Positions 55,121 through 63,654 of a stretch of DNA of 64,000 nucleotides are shown here, one piece after another. The stretch is from an uncultured Lachnospiraceae bacterium (GTDB lineage Bacteria; Bacillota; Clostridia; Lachnospirales; Lachnospiraceae). Position 1 is the first letter of the stretch; each line of letters starts with the position of its first letter. The position numbers and the translations under genes were made by a program. The DNA lies in contig CAJUBE010000004.1 of NCBI GenBank assembly GCA_910584725.1, positions 62,001 to 126,000 of the forward strand, in the 5' to 3' direction. The notes below the pieces were generated by a model, which saw nothing but the letters and a program-made list of their open reading frames with translations, was not told the origin of the DNA and did not search any database.

Positions 55121-55930
55121 TTACCAAGTCACAATTTTGTCTACCAATTCTTGCTGCTCGCTAGCTGTGCGACGTAAATAAATACGTGTTGTCTCAATAC
55201 TTTCATGCCCCATTAGATCTGCAAGCAAAGCAATATCGTTGTATTTTTCAAGAAAATTTTTGGCATAACGATGTCGAAAAGAGTGCGGGTAAATTACTTT
55301 CTTATCAAGGCCATATTTGTCAGCATAGTTTTTTAATTGTTGCGATATACCTCGGGTTGTAATACGATTTCCATAACGATTAAGAAACAGATATCCGGAT
55401 AAACGCTGTGACTCCGTTAACCAATTAAGAGTCTCTTCTCTTAGTTTTTTTGGTATATATAACCGTCGAAGCTTTCCGCCTTTGGTGTATAAATCAAAAT
55501 ATCCAATTTCAACGTGTTCAATTTTAATCTGAATTAACTCGCTAACCCTGGCTCCGGTAGCGGTCAAATACCATACAACAAAATACCATTCCATATTACC
55601 GTCCTTTTTTAACTGCTTTTTTAAAAATTGATAATCCGCATTACTAATTACATTTTCTAAAAAATTCTTTTGTTGTACTTTAACTGATTTAATTTGTAAG
55701 TGTTTCTTATGGAGAAATTCGAGATATTTGTTCAGCCCCTGTATTCGGAGATTCACTGTTTTGGGTTTAAAAAATTCCATCAAGTATCCCTTGTAAGCTA
55801 ATAGGTTTTCCATGTTTACTTCGCTATAATGCGCATTGTAAAAATCAATTGTCCACAGATAAGAAGTAATAGTGTTTTCTGAAAGATTCTCCTTTCTCAA
55901 ATATTTTTCAAATTTGTTTCGCGTCTGCAT
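55121..55930 (-). CDS. Tyrosine recombinase, likely hsdS invertase
   Basis: The 269-residue protein has a SAM-like N-terminal core-binding domain (SENTITSYLWTIDFYNAHY) and the tyrosine-recombinase catalytic set: TGARVSELI (Arg128), KGGKLRRLYIP (Lys near 153), PHSFRHRYAKNF (His216, Arg219), LMGHESIETTRIYLRR (His242, Tyr251). Its position between two inverted hsdS genes is that of the CreX/PsrA-type recombinases described for phase-variable type I systems. The ATG has GGAGG nine bases upstream. XerC/D-like chromosome resolution is unlikely in this context. Confidence 0.93.
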   Translation of the reverse strand: MQTRNKFEKYLRKENLSENTITSYLWTIDFYNAHYSEVNMENLLAYKGYLMEFFKPKTVNLRIQGLNKYLEFLHKKHLQIKSVKVQQKNFLENVISNADYQFLKKQLKKDGNMEWYFVVWYLTATGARVSELIQIKIEHVEIGYFDLYTKGGKLRRLYIPKKLREETLNWLTESQRLSGYLFLNRYGNRITTRGISQQLKNYADKYGLDKKVIYPHSFRHRYAKNFLEKYNDIALLADLMGHESIETTRIYLRRTASEQQELVDKIVTW

Positions 55931-56038
55931 AATAGGACACCTCCGTAAAAATATTCTGCGGTTTTCCGCAAATATATTATAACGAAGAGATGCTAAGTCG
56001 TATTGCCATAACTAATAATGTCGTGAAAGAGACTCCGG

Positions 56039-57622
56039 CTAAAGTTTTTCTATCGTGCTTATAGCAGCAAATACATTTGTTATAATTTCATAAATTCGCC
56101 GCTGCTCATTAATCGGTGGAAGTGGTACTATCGTTTTTGCCATTTCCAAACCGGAAATTTCTTTAAAAGTTGTTCCGGTGGCTCTTTGTACAATATTTTC
56201 TGTTCTCGCTTTCAAACAATAATACAAGTACGGACTTATTGCAGATTCATAAGGAATAACCGATTTGAATCCTTGATTTGTCGCAATGGGATTGGACGCA
56301 ATTGCAACATATCCTATTGGAGCACGACTTGAATATAGTACACTATTTTGAGGCAGCAATCGTGCCGAAGACGATTTCAATCCCGTTTCTGTGATTGTTC
56401 TTGAACCACCAGAAATATACATATCTTCATAACTACTTAGATCAGCGGGGGTCAGCCATGGAATTTCTCCGTCCCAATACTCATCAATATCGGTTTTTGG
56501 TGTGCCACCTCCAATAATCTGCCCAATGTGTTTTAATCTGACATATATCCACGATTCTGGTATCTCAAATGGTATTTCCTCATCAATACATCGGACGGTA
56601 TCATCTGTCTTCTCATAATAAGAGTTATCCTCACCTTTAAAAATGACAGATTCTTGCTTATCCCATTTGATTTTTCCTTGCTTAATCAATTCTTCTTTCT
56701 CTGCCCGGATGCGTTCTAAGAGCGTGGATGCGGGTTCGTCATTCGGATCTTGCGGAACGAGTTTGCCACGGATGGCAAGGTCGAGGATTTTTACTTTGGC
56801 TTTAGAAATAGTTTGGTTGATATAATCTTTATCGCTCTCAATGTTTGAAATAGTATCTATTATAGTTTTGGATTTTGCCGCAATACGTCTTTGTTCATTT
56901 CGAGGGGGAATCGGAATGAGACGTGAAATAAGCATGTTTAGAGTAATTCTCGTTATTCCAACACCTTTCATATCGCTGCGGGTCGTATTATAAAAGTATG
57001 GTGACTGCATTGTGTAACAGATAAACCAACCATCTACGTCAGATGTTGGTTTAAGCAAAGCAACACTTGATAACATACTGAATTCCTCATGTAAATTGTT
57101 TACAGTAACAATTCCTGATGTGGCTCCATCTTTAATATACAAAATATCGCCAAATTCGGGATTACATCGAGCAAATATTTCTTTATGAATATCAGCATTA
57201 ACATAGGTGATATTATCTAACACAATGCCTTCTTGTTTGATATTCTTTGCCGTAATATACTTATAATCTCCAAATGGAAAGCTATCTGGTGAATGGTGTG
57301 TACCATCGGTTATTTTCAAGAAAACTGAGGATAATCTGCACCACGCCCACCCCTCCGGCACCTCAAACGGAATCTCCTCCTCAATACATTTCACCGTCCC
57401 ATCCCGGAACTTCTCATAATGCAAACTATCCTCACCTTTAAAGATAATCGTATCGTTCTTTACATCCTTGGCTTTCAGCTTCCCATCCTTCACCATCTGC
57501 TGCTTTTCCGCACGAATACGGTCAAGGAGAACGGTTGCCGGTTCGTCATTAGGATCCTGCGGAACCAGTTTTCCGCGAATAGCCAGATCTAAAACTTTTT
57601 GACGCAATTCCTTTGTATCCAT
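56039..57622 (-). CDS. hsdS: Type I restriction-modification specificity subunit HsdS (expressed allele)
   Basis: The 527-residue protein starts MDTKELRQKVLDLAIRGKLV. It has a conserved N-terminal helix, recognition domain 1 (about 95-260), a central conserved helix region (KVKILDLAIRGKLVPQDPND) and recognition domain 2 (about 360-510), ending NEQRRIYEIITNVFAA. Residues 66-94 and 311-359 are covered by IR1 and IR2. It sits after DUF3644, in the same direction as hsdR and hsdM. The ATG at 57622 has a weak AAGGA at ten bases. The recognition sequence cannot be inferred. Confidence 0.95.
   Translation of the reverse strand: MDTKELRQKVLDLAIRGKLVPQDPNDEPATVLLDRIRAEKQQMVKDGKLKAKDVKNDTIIFKGEDSLHYEKFRDGTVKCIEEEIPFEVPEGWAWCRLSSVFLKITDGTHHSPDSFPFGDYKYITAKNIKQEGIVLDNITYVNADIHKEIFARCNPEFGDILYIKDGATSGIVTVNNLHEEFSMLSSVALLKPTSDVDGWFICYTMQSPYFYNTTRSDMKGVGITRITLNMLISRLIPIPPRNEQRRIAAKSKTIIDTISNIESDKDYINQTISKAKVKILDLAIRGKLVPQDPNDEPASTLLERIRAEKEELIKQGKIKWDKQESVIFKGEDNSYYEKTDDTVRCIDEEIPFEIPESWIYVRLKHIGQIIGGGTPKTDIDEYWDGEIPWLTPADLSSYEDMYISGGSRTITETGLKSSSARLLPQNSVLYSSRAPIGYVAIASNPIATNQGFKSVIPYESAISPYLYYCLKARTENIVQRATGTTFKEISGLEMAKTIVPLPPINEQRRIYEIITNVFAAISTIEKL
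56545..56688 (-). repeat. Inverted repeat IR2, right copy (144 bp)
   Basis: Opposite-strand partner of 54419-54562, inside hsdS just before recognition domain 2. Recombination between the pair would invert 2270 bp (54419-56688), including the recombinase gene, and exchange recognition domain 2. Confidence 0.95.
57341..57425 (-). repeat. Inverted repeat IR1, right copy (85 bp)
   Basis: Opposite-strand partner of 53685-53769, inside hsdS at codons 66-94. Recombination between the pair would invert 3741 bp and replace both recognition domains at once. Confidence 0.95.
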
Positions 57623-57692
57623 ATTTAGTGATTCCTTCCAACTATTTTATCCAACTGTTATTTAAAAGACCCATATAAAAAATGCAAGTATA

Positions 57693-57720
57693 TTGACTTC
57701 TCATTTGCATATGCTATACT
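57693..57720 (+). promoter_or_regulatory. Consensus-like promoter of the candidate small RNA
   Basis: TTGACT (57693-57698), a 16-bp spacer and TATACT (57715-57720) on the plus strand. The predicted start is near 57727. This is the only strong plus-strand promoter in the hsd island apart from the reversed hsdS cassette region. It points toward DUF3644 from the opposite side and away from hsdS. Confidence 0.65.
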
Positions 57721-57723
57721 ATA

Positions 57724-57817
57724 AATAAGCTAACTCGTGATGGATTAGGCTGGGTTCCCGAATGGGAGTAGGTTTATACCAAGAATTCCTTTGCCCCTAG
57801 AGTCAGCTTATTTTTTG
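57724..57817 (+). ncRNA. Candidate non-coding RNA convergent with the DUF3644 gene
   Basis: AATAAGCTAACTC (57724-57736) pairs with GAGTCAGCTTATT (57800-57812) in 12 of 13 positions, and the stem runs into TTTTTT (57811-57816), giving a closed RNA of about 90 nt with an intrinsic terminator. The loop holds TTCCC-GAAT-GGGAG and a TAGG/CCTA pairing. A promoter lies immediately upstream (57693-57720). The 3' half overlaps the last 14 codons of the DUF3644 gene on the opposite strand. There is no credible ORF. Because the neighbour has a HEPN RNase motif, an RNA antitoxin or regulator is an attractive but unproven reading; a simple terminator is the alternative. Confidence 0.5.
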
Positions 57818-58760
57818 CCTTTTTAAGCTTTTCCACAATGTTATCCGGATCTTTTTGAATCTCTCCGACAATCAGCTCTATCGCCTGCACAGAGTATGTA
57901 TACGAAGGCTGCGCATACTGTTTATGAATATAGCAGTACCTTTCATTCTCTTTAATAGAGTATACCTTGTTAAATAAATTGAATATATACTGATTCATGT
58001 CAAAATTAATGCCCCACATCTGTAGTCTTCGCGAAATTTCCTTAATTGCGGTTTTCATTGTATACTTATGTGTATTGTTAGGATCCTTTAATTCCTTAAT
58101 AATTTTCACACCCACATCGGCATTTTTATCTACATAAACGAAAGAAGTCGCCTTATTTTTATCTTTGGTTATAAAATGAAGGTGTTCTATTTTGATTGCA
58201 AACGATTGATTGTTCTCTGCTATCATTGGCGCTAATTGTTCATTCGTTTCAATAATCCTTTTTGCAATCTCCTCCGGATATTTAACGCGAATCGTATTTT
58301 CATCCAGCGCTTTCATACTGACAGCCAGTGTCAGAAAATTCTGCGGAATTACTTCCGTCATATCAACGCCGTGAAATTCCTGCATTTTTTCAACATAATT
58401 GAGAACACAGGCTTGAAAAAGCGGAATATAAATCATTTCATATTCCTCTGTGACAAAATGAGTACTGGTGTTTCTTAATTCAATAATCTTTGTAAGATTT
58501 CTTCTCAATGGAGCTTTTTCATTGGTAAAAATCTTTTGCAGGCATTTTTCCAATGTAATCGTCTTTCCCGGATTATCCCTATAATAAATACTCTCGTCTC
58601 CATATTTGTTGATCATATGGGCTTTCAGCATCAACTCCCATGCATTACATATGAAAAAACTGAATCCCTCAACTCTGTACACGATAGTCGGCTTGTTATA
58701 AATTTCTATCGCCATAACAAACGCTTCTTTCGATTTTTCTACAAGCTTTTTTTGAAGCAT
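57774..58760 (-). CDS. DUF3644/HEPN-motif protein inside the type I RM locus
   Basis: The 328-residue protein resembles DUF3644: an N-terminal helical domain (SKEAFVMAIEIYNKPTIVYR, WELMLKAHMINKYG), then KIIELRNTSTHF, where Arg96 and His101 form the Rx4H catalytic motif of HEPN ribonucleases. The C-terminal half has IKEISRRLQMWGINFDMNQYIF. The gene sits between hsdM and hsdS; its start is 34 bp after the hsdM stop with GGGAG upstream. The position parallels RNase genes such as prrC that guard type I systems, so an abortive-infection or toxin role is inferred. The candidate RNA at 57724-57817 overlaps its 3' end. Confidence 0.82.
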   Translation of the reverse strand: MLQKKLVEKSKEAFVMAIEIYNKPTIVYRVEGFSFFICNAWELMLKAHMINKYGDESIYYRDNPGKTITLEKCLQKIFTNEKAPLRRNLTKIIELRNTSTHFVTEEYEMIYIPLFQACVLNYVEKMQEFHGVDMTEVIPQNFLTLAVSMKALDENTIRVKYPEEIAKRIIETNEQLAPMIAENNQSFAIKIEHLHFITKDKNKATSFVYVDKNADVGVKIIKELKDPNNTHKYTMKTAIKEISRRLQMWGINFDMNQYIFNLFNKVYSIKENERYCYIHKQYAQPSYTYSVQAIELIVGEIQKDPDNIVEKLKKAKNKLTLGAKEFLV

Positions 58761-58794
58761 TATATTCTCCCGGATATCTTCTGTTCCCTGTAAA

Positions 58795-60228
58795 CTACTC
58801 GTCTATATCACCAAGCAAGCTCTTAAGCTCCCCAACTGCATTGTTGATGTTTAGCGCCTTCTCCTCAATCTCTGCAAGAAGCTCTGCAAGCGACCTATCG
58901 TCCACAATGCCTCCCGAACGAATCCACGTAATATCTAAGCTCGTTTTATCTCTCGTAAGTATATCATTCTCATAATCAAATCTTCTCCATCGCCCTTCCG
59001 GGTTCTCCTCTGACCATGTTTCCTTGCGATCTTGCAAATGCCCTGCACAATAGCATTCTACAAATTCGTCAAAATAACTTCTTGTCAGCGGATTCGTTTT
59101 CCCAAATGAAGGCATATTAGAACGAAGATCATATATCCAAACTTCTTTTGTATTGCCCCTATCCTTGTTTCCCCTATGGAAAAAGAGAACATTTGTCTTA
59201 ACTCCCTGTGCATAGAAAATCCCTGTAGGCAGTCTGAGAATCGTATGCAGATTACATTTTTCCATTAAATCTTTACGAATCTTTTCCCCATCATTATCTG
59301 CAAACAGCACATTATCCGGAAGAACCACCGCTGCTCTTGCCTTTCCGTTTGTATTAAGCGAACGATAAATATGCTGTAGAAAATTAAGCTGCTTATTGCT
59401 TGTCATATAAGTAAGATCGTCTCTGCTGGCGCGTTCTCCGCCTTTCTTTGTCCCAAACGGCGGATTGGTAAGCACAACATCATAATTTTTTAATATCTTG
59501 CCCTGATTAGACAGCGTGTCACAAAGGTAGATTTCCCCCTCTATATCATGAAGCATGGCATTCATAAGAGCCAGTCTGTGTGTTTCATGAACAAGTTCCG
59601 CTCCTGTAAATGCCTGATACTTTTGAAAATCCTGCTCCTCCTCCGAAAGCTCAAATAACTCATCTGTATGATTCTTTACATATCTGTCCGCCGCTATCAT
59701 AAATCCATATGTTCCACATGCCGGATCATTACACCTTTCTCCCGGCTGTGGCGCAATAAGCTCAGTCATTACATCAATCAGAACTCGCGGCGTAAAATAC
59801 TGACCGGCGCCAGATTTCTTCTCACTGGCATTTTTCTCCAGCAGTCCTTCATATAAATCCCCAAGCTCTTCCTCTTTAACACTATACCAATCAAGACTGT
59901 CTATGCTGGTAATAATTTTTTTAAGATTTGCCGGCTCATCAATCTTGCTGCTTGCACCAGAATATATATGTTGAATTTTTCCGCTGCCATTTTCACCAAG
60001 TTCCTTCAAGAGCTTTGCATAAAATTTCTTTAATTCGATACCGTCTTTGCTGCTGAGTTGATCCCATCTATATTCTGCGGGTATCTTTTTCTCCGCCCCC
60101 GTTTCCTTTGCCATTTTGAGGAAAAGAATATAGGTCAGTTCCGTAACATAATCCTGATAGGTAATCCCATCATCCCGCAAAACATTGCATAAATTCCAAA
60201 GTTTTGCCACTATCTCGTTATTTGTCAT
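58795..60228 (-). CDS. hsdM: Type I restriction-modification N6-adenine methyltransferase subunit HsdM
   Basis: The 477-residue protein has the N-terminal helical domain (NEIVAKLWNLCNVLRDDGI), the SAM-binding site (GAGQYFTPRVLIDVMTELI and NDPACGTYGFMIAA) and the catalytic NPPF motif (DVVLTNPPFGTKKGG). It methylates adenines at the HsdS-specified sequence. It begins 17 bp after the hsdR stop, with GGAG nine bases before the ATG, and is followed by DUF3644. The length is typical. The gene is AT-rich compared with the flanking chromosome, which suggests acquisition. Confidence 0.96.
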   Translation of the reverse strand: MTNNEIVAKLWNLCNVLRDDGITYQDYVTELTYILFLKMAKETGAEKKIPAEYRWDQLSSKDGIELKKFYAKLLKELGENGSGKIQHIYSGASSKIDEPANLKKIITSIDSLDWYSVKEEELGDLYEGLLEKNASEKKSGAGQYFTPRVLIDVMTELIAPQPGERCNDPACGTYGFMIAADRYVKNHTDELFELSEEEQDFQKYQAFTGAELVHETHRLALMNAMLHDIEGEIYLCDTLSNQGKILKNYDVVLTNPPFGTKKGGERASRDDLTYMTSNKQLNFLQHIYRSLNTNGKARAAVVLPDNVLFADNDGEKIRKDLMEKCNLHTILRLPTGIFYAQGVKTNVLFFHRGNKDRGNTKEVWIYDLRSNMPSFGKTNPLTRSYFDEFVECYCAGHLQDRKETWSEENPEGRWRRFDYENDILTRDKTSLDITWIRSGGIVDDRSLAELLAEIEEKALNINNAVGELKSLLGDIDE

Positions 60229-60245
60229 TCGTTGTTTCTCCTTCG

Positions 60246-63200
60246 CTACATTGCCACGTACATCGCATCGTTAATCTCGGCAATAAAATCATCCAGCTTA
60301 TTTCCAAAAGCTTTATTCACAACATTGTAACCGCCCTTGTTTACAAAGGCAGCCGATTCAAATGTTTCTCTGTTCAGCACTGTTTCTTTTAGTAATTGTG
60401 ATTCTATGCGGTCAAGCCAACCAAGCTGTACCTTCGTCAATTCTGTATGTGCTTTCTTTACCTTTGCCACCGCATTATGGATTCTCTCATCTTTACTGAT
60501 CAGTGCATCGCCGATGCTCCGCTGCCTGATAAAACTGATGATATCTGCCGCAATATCCTCATTTGTCATATTTTTCCATGCCGTCTTAAGCAAAGTCTCA
60601 CTAAAATTATTTCGGTCTAATATCAGTTTCAGTTCCTTTAAGGACTGTCTTGTCAAATCCTGCGGTCTCGTCGCCACTATCTGAAGCGCAGCAATTTCAT
60701 TCAGATGAGTATCTATAAAATCACGAAACTCTTTAAGGTATTCCTCCGGTCTCGTCGCCTCACCATACCCCCGTTCATGTGCTCTGAGTTCATCTTCTGC
60801 ATCACTAATCGCTTTTCCCCGCTTTCTTGTCATACCCCTAACGTAGAGAAATGCAGCTTTGTTTTTCTTAACCATCTCTTCCGCCTGGTCTGTATTCAAT
60901 TGTTTTAATCTGTTTGCAAATTCAATCGGTTCCAACCCCGTTATCTGAGCAAACTGGTCACGAAACTCCCTGCTCATTCCAGACTGATTGCGCCTAATCT
61001 TTGCAATAATCAGATCCACTTGATTCTGCTTCTGTGCTTGTGTTTCCAGCAATTCAAAGCCATCTATCAATTCTTCAAAAGTAGTACCCGTATTCACCAC
61101 AACCGGTTTCATATTTGTAACAGATTCCAGTGCATTATACACCCCTACCGCATCATATATCTCAAAATGTGTTTTTCCAATATCATCGCAAAGTCTCGTA
61201 GCACGCCCAAGCATCTGCTCAAACAAAATCCTCGACTTAATTCTTCTGAGAAAAACAAGATTCTCAATTTCTTCCACATCAATCCCGGTCGTCAACAAAT
61301 CAACCGTTACCACAATATTCGGGTAGGCATCGTTTTTGAATTTTCTGATCACTTCATTAATTCTCTTTTGATTTCCATTCTCAATAGAACCTGTAATTTT
61401 CATAATCGCCTCAGAACTTACTCCCTGCTCGGAATAAATTTCCTGAAGAATCCTCGTGACCATATCTGCGTGTGCGTCATCTACAGCAAATACAAGTGTC
61501 TTTCCCTTCTCATTCGGATCTATATTTCTGGCAATCTCTGTAAGCACTGTCTTATTGAAGTTCTCAGTAACCACTTCTCTATTAAATTTATCTACTTCAA
61601 ATTTCAAATCGTCATCTAACTGATCTGAATTTAAAATTCGCTTTGTAACCGGATCATAAATCGGAACCGTCGAGCCAGCTTCAAAAACAATACCTTCTTC
61701 ACTCAGCTTCGTTTTAATAATGTGAGGCGCATCATGGTCTACAAGATATCCATCAATAACAGCAGTCCTGTAATCATAGGTATAGACCGGGCTGCCAAAA
61801 ATTTCTGTAGTCTGCAATGCCGGCGTTGCTGTAAGCGCAATCTTTATCGCATCAAAATAATCGATTACAGAGCGGTATTTACTTCTGTAATCCTCCTGAT
61901 TTCTATATAACAACTCCTCGTCCGTCATTTCCCGGTCAAGGATATACCCTCGATGCGCTTCATCAACAATGATCAAATCATAATCGGTTGATCCAAGTCT
62001 GTAGTCAGATTCATCATACAACACACGCCTCACAAGGCTTTGCACTGTACAGATATGAACCTTGGTATCTTTATCAAACTCTTTATCTTTCAATTCTTTT
62101 ACATCATATATCTTATTTAAACTCAAAAGCTCCTTTAGCTTAATCTCCTTAAAAGTATCCAATGTCTGCTCGCCAAGAGCGTTTCGATCAACAAGATATA
62201 AAATCCGCTTAAATCTCTTAGCTGTGAGAAATCTGTAAATCATTCCCAATACCGTTCTGGTTTTTCCTGTGCCCGTAGCCATAGCAATCAGTATTGCTTT
62301 TTTATGCTCATTAATAATTGCATCTTCTACTGCCTTAATGGCTTCAATCTGATAATAGCGCAAATTAAGCCCATCTGGATTCTCGATGTCTTCATATCCC
62401 GTAGCTGCAAGTTTTTTATTTGCCGCCTCAACGTCTTTTTGTAAGTCAAGTATCATTTCCTCCGGTCTTGGCCAAGCCGGCACAGCAGTTGGAACATTAA
62501 AAGGCTCTCTGGTATCCAGCCCCCATATACCCGACTTTTCTTTGTATTGTTCAAGGTAAGGACGACCATTCGTAGCATATACAAACGGAACATAATATTC
62601 CTGAAAACGTTTCAGGACATACTTCCGATCCCGTTCCTTAATGTTCTTCGCATAATCCTTCGCCTGCACATTCAATGCCCCAAATACATCCGTATCCTGT
62701 TTCTTCGCTTCCACAATGGCTACAAGTATTTCGCCAATAAACAATGCATAATCAGCATTTCCCCTATTACCCAGGCTACTGTCAGTTGGCCACTCAGCAA
62801 TTGCTTTATATGTATTTTTCTCCGGCCTGCATCCTTTTGAATAGCGGATATTCTGTGTGTCAGCTTCCCAGCCTGCACGCCGTAGCTGCTCATCTATCAG
62901 TTCTCTTGTCTGTGCTTCTGAGAGATTCACATCAGCCGCCTTTTGGTATGCCAGCAGCCTTCTCTTTGAATCTGTGCTTCCATTTTTTCTGATTCTCTCA
63001 ATTTCTGCTTCCAACGCAATATATTTCTCTTCAAGTTCACTATTCTCTTTTTCCAGAATCTCAGCTCTGACTGCGATATCAACAGGCTCAATATACGGCT
63101 TGGACTCATAAGTATAATCACCATATGTCTGCATAAACCATACACCAAGATTAAACGTCAAATGCAAATTATCCTTCGCCCTTTTTAAGTCATCGTCACC

Positions 63201-63488
63201 CGCATGTGCCGCATCATTTCTCATTTTGCGAATCACATACAGCGTATTATCTATATCTTTTGGTAAAAGGTCATTCTGCTTAAGGAGCTTAATCCGATTG
63301 GCATGTGTATTATCATATGTCGGCTCTGTAATCCCGTCATATGCAAGCATATATTTTACAAGCCGTTCCGCAAACATACCTTGTTTAATCATAGAAGTGT
63401 TCGGATCAGAATACACATAGTTTTCTGCTAGTTCACCAGTGTTTGCGAGATCCTCCCAATGAGATTTCAGGAAAGTAAAGTTCCCCAT
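60246..63488 (-). CDS. hsdR: Type I restriction endonuclease subunit HsdR
   Basis: HsdR is the translocase/nuclease subunit; the protein has 1080 residues. The N-terminus has a DUF4145-like region (KQGMFAERLVKYMLAYDG). The nuclease part follows (GEILVAIVEAKKQDTDVF, whose VEAKK matches the D/ExK site). The helicase has Walker A ATGTGKTRTVLGM, DEAH box IIVDEAHRGYI and a SAT-like motif (ALTATPALQT); TTGIDVEEIENLVFLR and QMLGRATRLCDD are later helicase motifs. The ATG at 63488 has AAGGAG eight bases upstream and a promoter at 63509-63537. It is the first gene of the island operon. Confidence 0.96.
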   Translation of the reverse strand: MGNFTFLKSHWEDLANTGELAENYVYSDPNTSMIKQGMFAERLVKYMLAYDGITEPTYDNTHANRIKLLKQNDLLPKDIDNTLYVIRKMRNDAAHAGDDDLKRAKDNLHLTFNLGVWFMQTYGDYTYESKPYIEPVDIAVRAEILEKENSELEEKYIALEAEIERIRKNGSTDSKRRLLAYQKAADVNLSEAQTRELIDEQLRRAGWEADTQNIRYSKGCRPEKNTYKAIAEWPTDSSLGNRGNADYALFIGEILVAIVEAKKQDTDVFGALNVQAKDYAKNIKERDRKYVLKRFQEYYVPFVYATNGRPYLEQYKEKSGIWGLDTREPFNVPTAVPAWPRPEEMILDLQKDVEAANKKLAATGYEDIENPDGLNLRYYQIEAIKAVEDAIINEHKKAILIAMATGTGKTRTVLGMIYRFLTAKRFKRILYLVDRNALGEQTLDTFKEIKLKELLSLNKIYDVKELKDKEFDKDTKVHICTVQSLVRRVLYDESDYRLGSTDYDLIIVDEAHRGYILDREMTDEELLYRNQEDYRSKYRSVIDYFDAIKIALTATPALQTTEIFGSPVYTYDYRTAVIDGYLVDHDAPHIIKTKLSEEGIVFEAGSTVPIYDPVTKRILNSDQLDDDLKFEVDKFNREVVTENFNKTVLTEIARNIDPNEKGKTLVFAVDDAHADMVTRILQEIYSEQGVSSEAIMKITGSIENGNQKRINEVIRKFKNDAYPNIVVTVDLLTTGIDVEEIENLVFLRRIKSRILFEQMLGRATRLCDDIGKTHFEIYDAVGVYNALESVTNMKPVVVNTGTTFEELIDGFELLETQAQKQNQVDLIIAKIRRNQSGMSREFRDQFAQITGLEPIEFANRLKQLNTDQAEEMVKKNKAAFLYVRGMTRKRGKAISDAEDELRAHERGYGEATRPEEYLKEFRDFIDTHLNEIAALQIVATRPQDLTRQSLKELKLILDRNNFSETLLKTAWKNMTNEDIAADIISFIRQRSIGDALISKDERIHNAVAKVKKAHTELTKVQLGWLDRIESQLLKETVLNRETFESAAFVNKGGYNVVNKAFGNKLDDFIAEINDAMYVAM

Positions 63489-63508
63489 ACTACATACTCC
63501 TTCTTATA

Positions 63509-63537
63509 ATTATCTATTATCAGAAGTTCATATACAA
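63509..63537 (-). promoter_or_regulatory. Promoter of the hsd operon
   Basis: On the minus strand TTGTAT (63532-63537), a 17-bp spacer and GATAAT (63509-63514), about 20 bp before the hsdR ATG. It is the likely start of the hsdR-hsdM-DUF3644-hsdS transcript. Confidence 0.6.
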
Positions 63538-63654
63538 ATAAATTACAGCCTCACATGATACTTTTGGGAATACAATTCTTTCCAAAATCCACCATGATTC
63601 GCCGTATTTTTAGTATATCACATTTATTAATAATCATCATCAAAAAGGGGCTGA

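Noticed and set aside
53685..57425. Possible CRISPR or integron reading of the repeats in the hsd island
   Set aside because: There are only two pairs of long inverted repeats placed inside coding sequence, with no regularly spaced short repeats; the hsdS inversion model explains them.
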